Below, one piece after another: positions 63,694 through 64,000 of a stretch of 64,000 nt of DNA. Source of the DNA: a bacterium (GTDB taxonomy: Bacteria; Planctomycetota; Planctomycetia; Pirellulales; Pirellulaceae); the NCBI GenBank assembly GCA_016124445.1, contig WGNR01000020.1, forward strand, positions 186,001 through 250,000, read 5' to 3'. The translations under genes were made by a program, and so were the position numbers. How positions within the stretch are numbered: the stretch's first letter is position 1; every line of letters begins with the position of its first letter. Below the pieces are notes generated by a model. It was not told the DNA's origin. It did not search any database and saw only the letters and a list, made by a program, of their open reading frames with translations.

Positions 63694-64000
63694 CTGCTTT
63701 TCAGCTGACAACAGCTTGCCGGGGTGCAAACGTCGCAAATTGGGCCGTTTTCCTCGCAATGTGCGAGGCAAGTTTCGATCCGCTGGCACATGATTTGAGC
63801 CATCAGTGGATGAAGTCCCAGCGGTGCGGTTACCAGGAAAGAGATGCCTGGGTGGCTCGATGCGGCCTCTTCGGCCAGCCGCGGAATGTCTTCGTGCCAG
63901 TGCCGACCGGGAGAGAGGAAGTAGGGATGCACCACGATCCTGGTGGCTCCCTGATCGATGCAGCGGGCAAATGCCTGGGCGATGGTTGGCTCGGCCAGTT
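63690..64000 (-). CDS. Sirohydrochlorin chelatase-like (CbiX/SirB) protein, N-terminus outside window
   Basis: About 103 residues of the C-terminal end are visible; the frame is open to the window edge. LAEPTIAQAFARCIDQGATR then VVHPYFLSPGRHWHEDIPRL matches the second half of the CbiX/SirB chelatase fold, including the VHPYFLSPGRH histidines. The last 22 residues are cysteine-rich (CEENGPICDVCTPASCC) and may bind an iron-sulfur cluster or a metal. CbiX/SirB inserts Fe or Co into sirohydrochlorin for sirohaem or cobalamin. Sirohaem synthesis would fit with cysteine synthase nearby, since sulfite reductase needs it. Confidence 0.88.
   Translation of the reverse strand, partial: LAEPTIAQAFARCIDQGATRIVVHPYFLSPGRHWHEDIPRLAEEAASSHPGISFLVTAPLGLHPLMAQIMCQRIETCLAHCEENGPICDVCTPASCCQLKSS

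Noticed and set aside
1-64000. tRNA or rRNA genes, CRISPR arrays, IS elements
   Set aside because: I looked for cloverleaf-like segments, regularly spaced direct repeats and transposase ORFs and saw none. A tRNA scan would be decisive.

Overview
The window looks like a chromosomal segment of a planctomycete of the Pirellula group, probably near Blastopirellula/Bremerella. No marker gene fixes the species. The reasons are the many planctomycete-specific families (DUF1549/DUF1553, DUF1501, DUF1552, DUF1592 and DUF1559 proteins, PVC-type haem-binding propellers, ThuA and DUF1080 hydrolase-like domains), moderately high GC, frequent GTG starts and weak ribosome binding sites. I see no tRNA, rRNA, CRISPR array, transposase or phage module.

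Layout. 1-5.8 kb (minus): a likely operon of secreted c-type-cytochrome-like proteins, DUF1592, DUF1552 and DUF1549/1553, the last running off the window. 6.3-7.8 kb (plus): a DUF1559 pseudopilin-like gene, a lipoprotein and a strong terminator. 7.87-10.5 kb: a patchy accessory stretch with a palindromic repeat, small unknown genes, two 5'-truncated gene relics joined head to head and an outer-membrane-barrel-like protein. 10.5-13.2 kb (minus): a response regulator, a histidine kinase and a PepSY-like exported protein. 13.5-17 kb (minus): a long exported Ig/transthyretin-like repeat protein and a pentapeptide-repeat protein. 17.4-24.3 kb (minus): a housekeeping-like run with HemW, an RNase Z-like hydrolase, ScpA and a 1,335-residue protein of unknown function. 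24.7-40.3 kb (plus): a PQQ-type propeller protein, a 1,663-residue multidomain protein (DUF1080, ThuA, NPCBM-like, PVC propeller, HEAT, cytochrome c), a tripeptidyl-peptidase-II-like protease, and a DUF1549/1553 plus DUF1501 pair. 40.4-52.5 kb: mixed genes on both strands, including a GYF_2-like protein, a protein with a SPASM-like C-terminus, TPR proteins, a second DUF1559/lipoprotein pair, ThuA and DUF1080-ThuA proteins, a PTPMT1-like phosphatase, pterin dehydratase and a PQQ-propeller lipoprotein. 52.7-62.2 kb (plus): a four-gene exported locus (DUF1501, PPC-domain protein, Big/DUF1549/DUF1553 protein, cytochrome-WD40-coiled-coil protein) with a near-consensus promoter, a long leader and a bidirectional terminator. 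62.2-64 kb: cysteine synthase, a cupin and the end of a sirohydrochlorin-chelatase-like gene.

The main theme is export and redox chemistry in the cell envelope. Six genes encode signal-peptide-bearing proteins with haem-attachment-like motifs, usually next to Tat- or Sec-exported DUF1501/DUF1552 partners and carbohydrate-related modules. This fits the general idea that these planctomycete systems act on complex glycans or other envelope substrates, but their biochemistry is not established. The best candidates for an undescribed system are the four-gene locus at 52.7-62.2 kb and the modular insert between DUF1549 and DUF1553. The TPP II-like protease, the PTPMT1-like phosphatase and the relic/palindrome zone at 7.9-13.5 kb are also notable.
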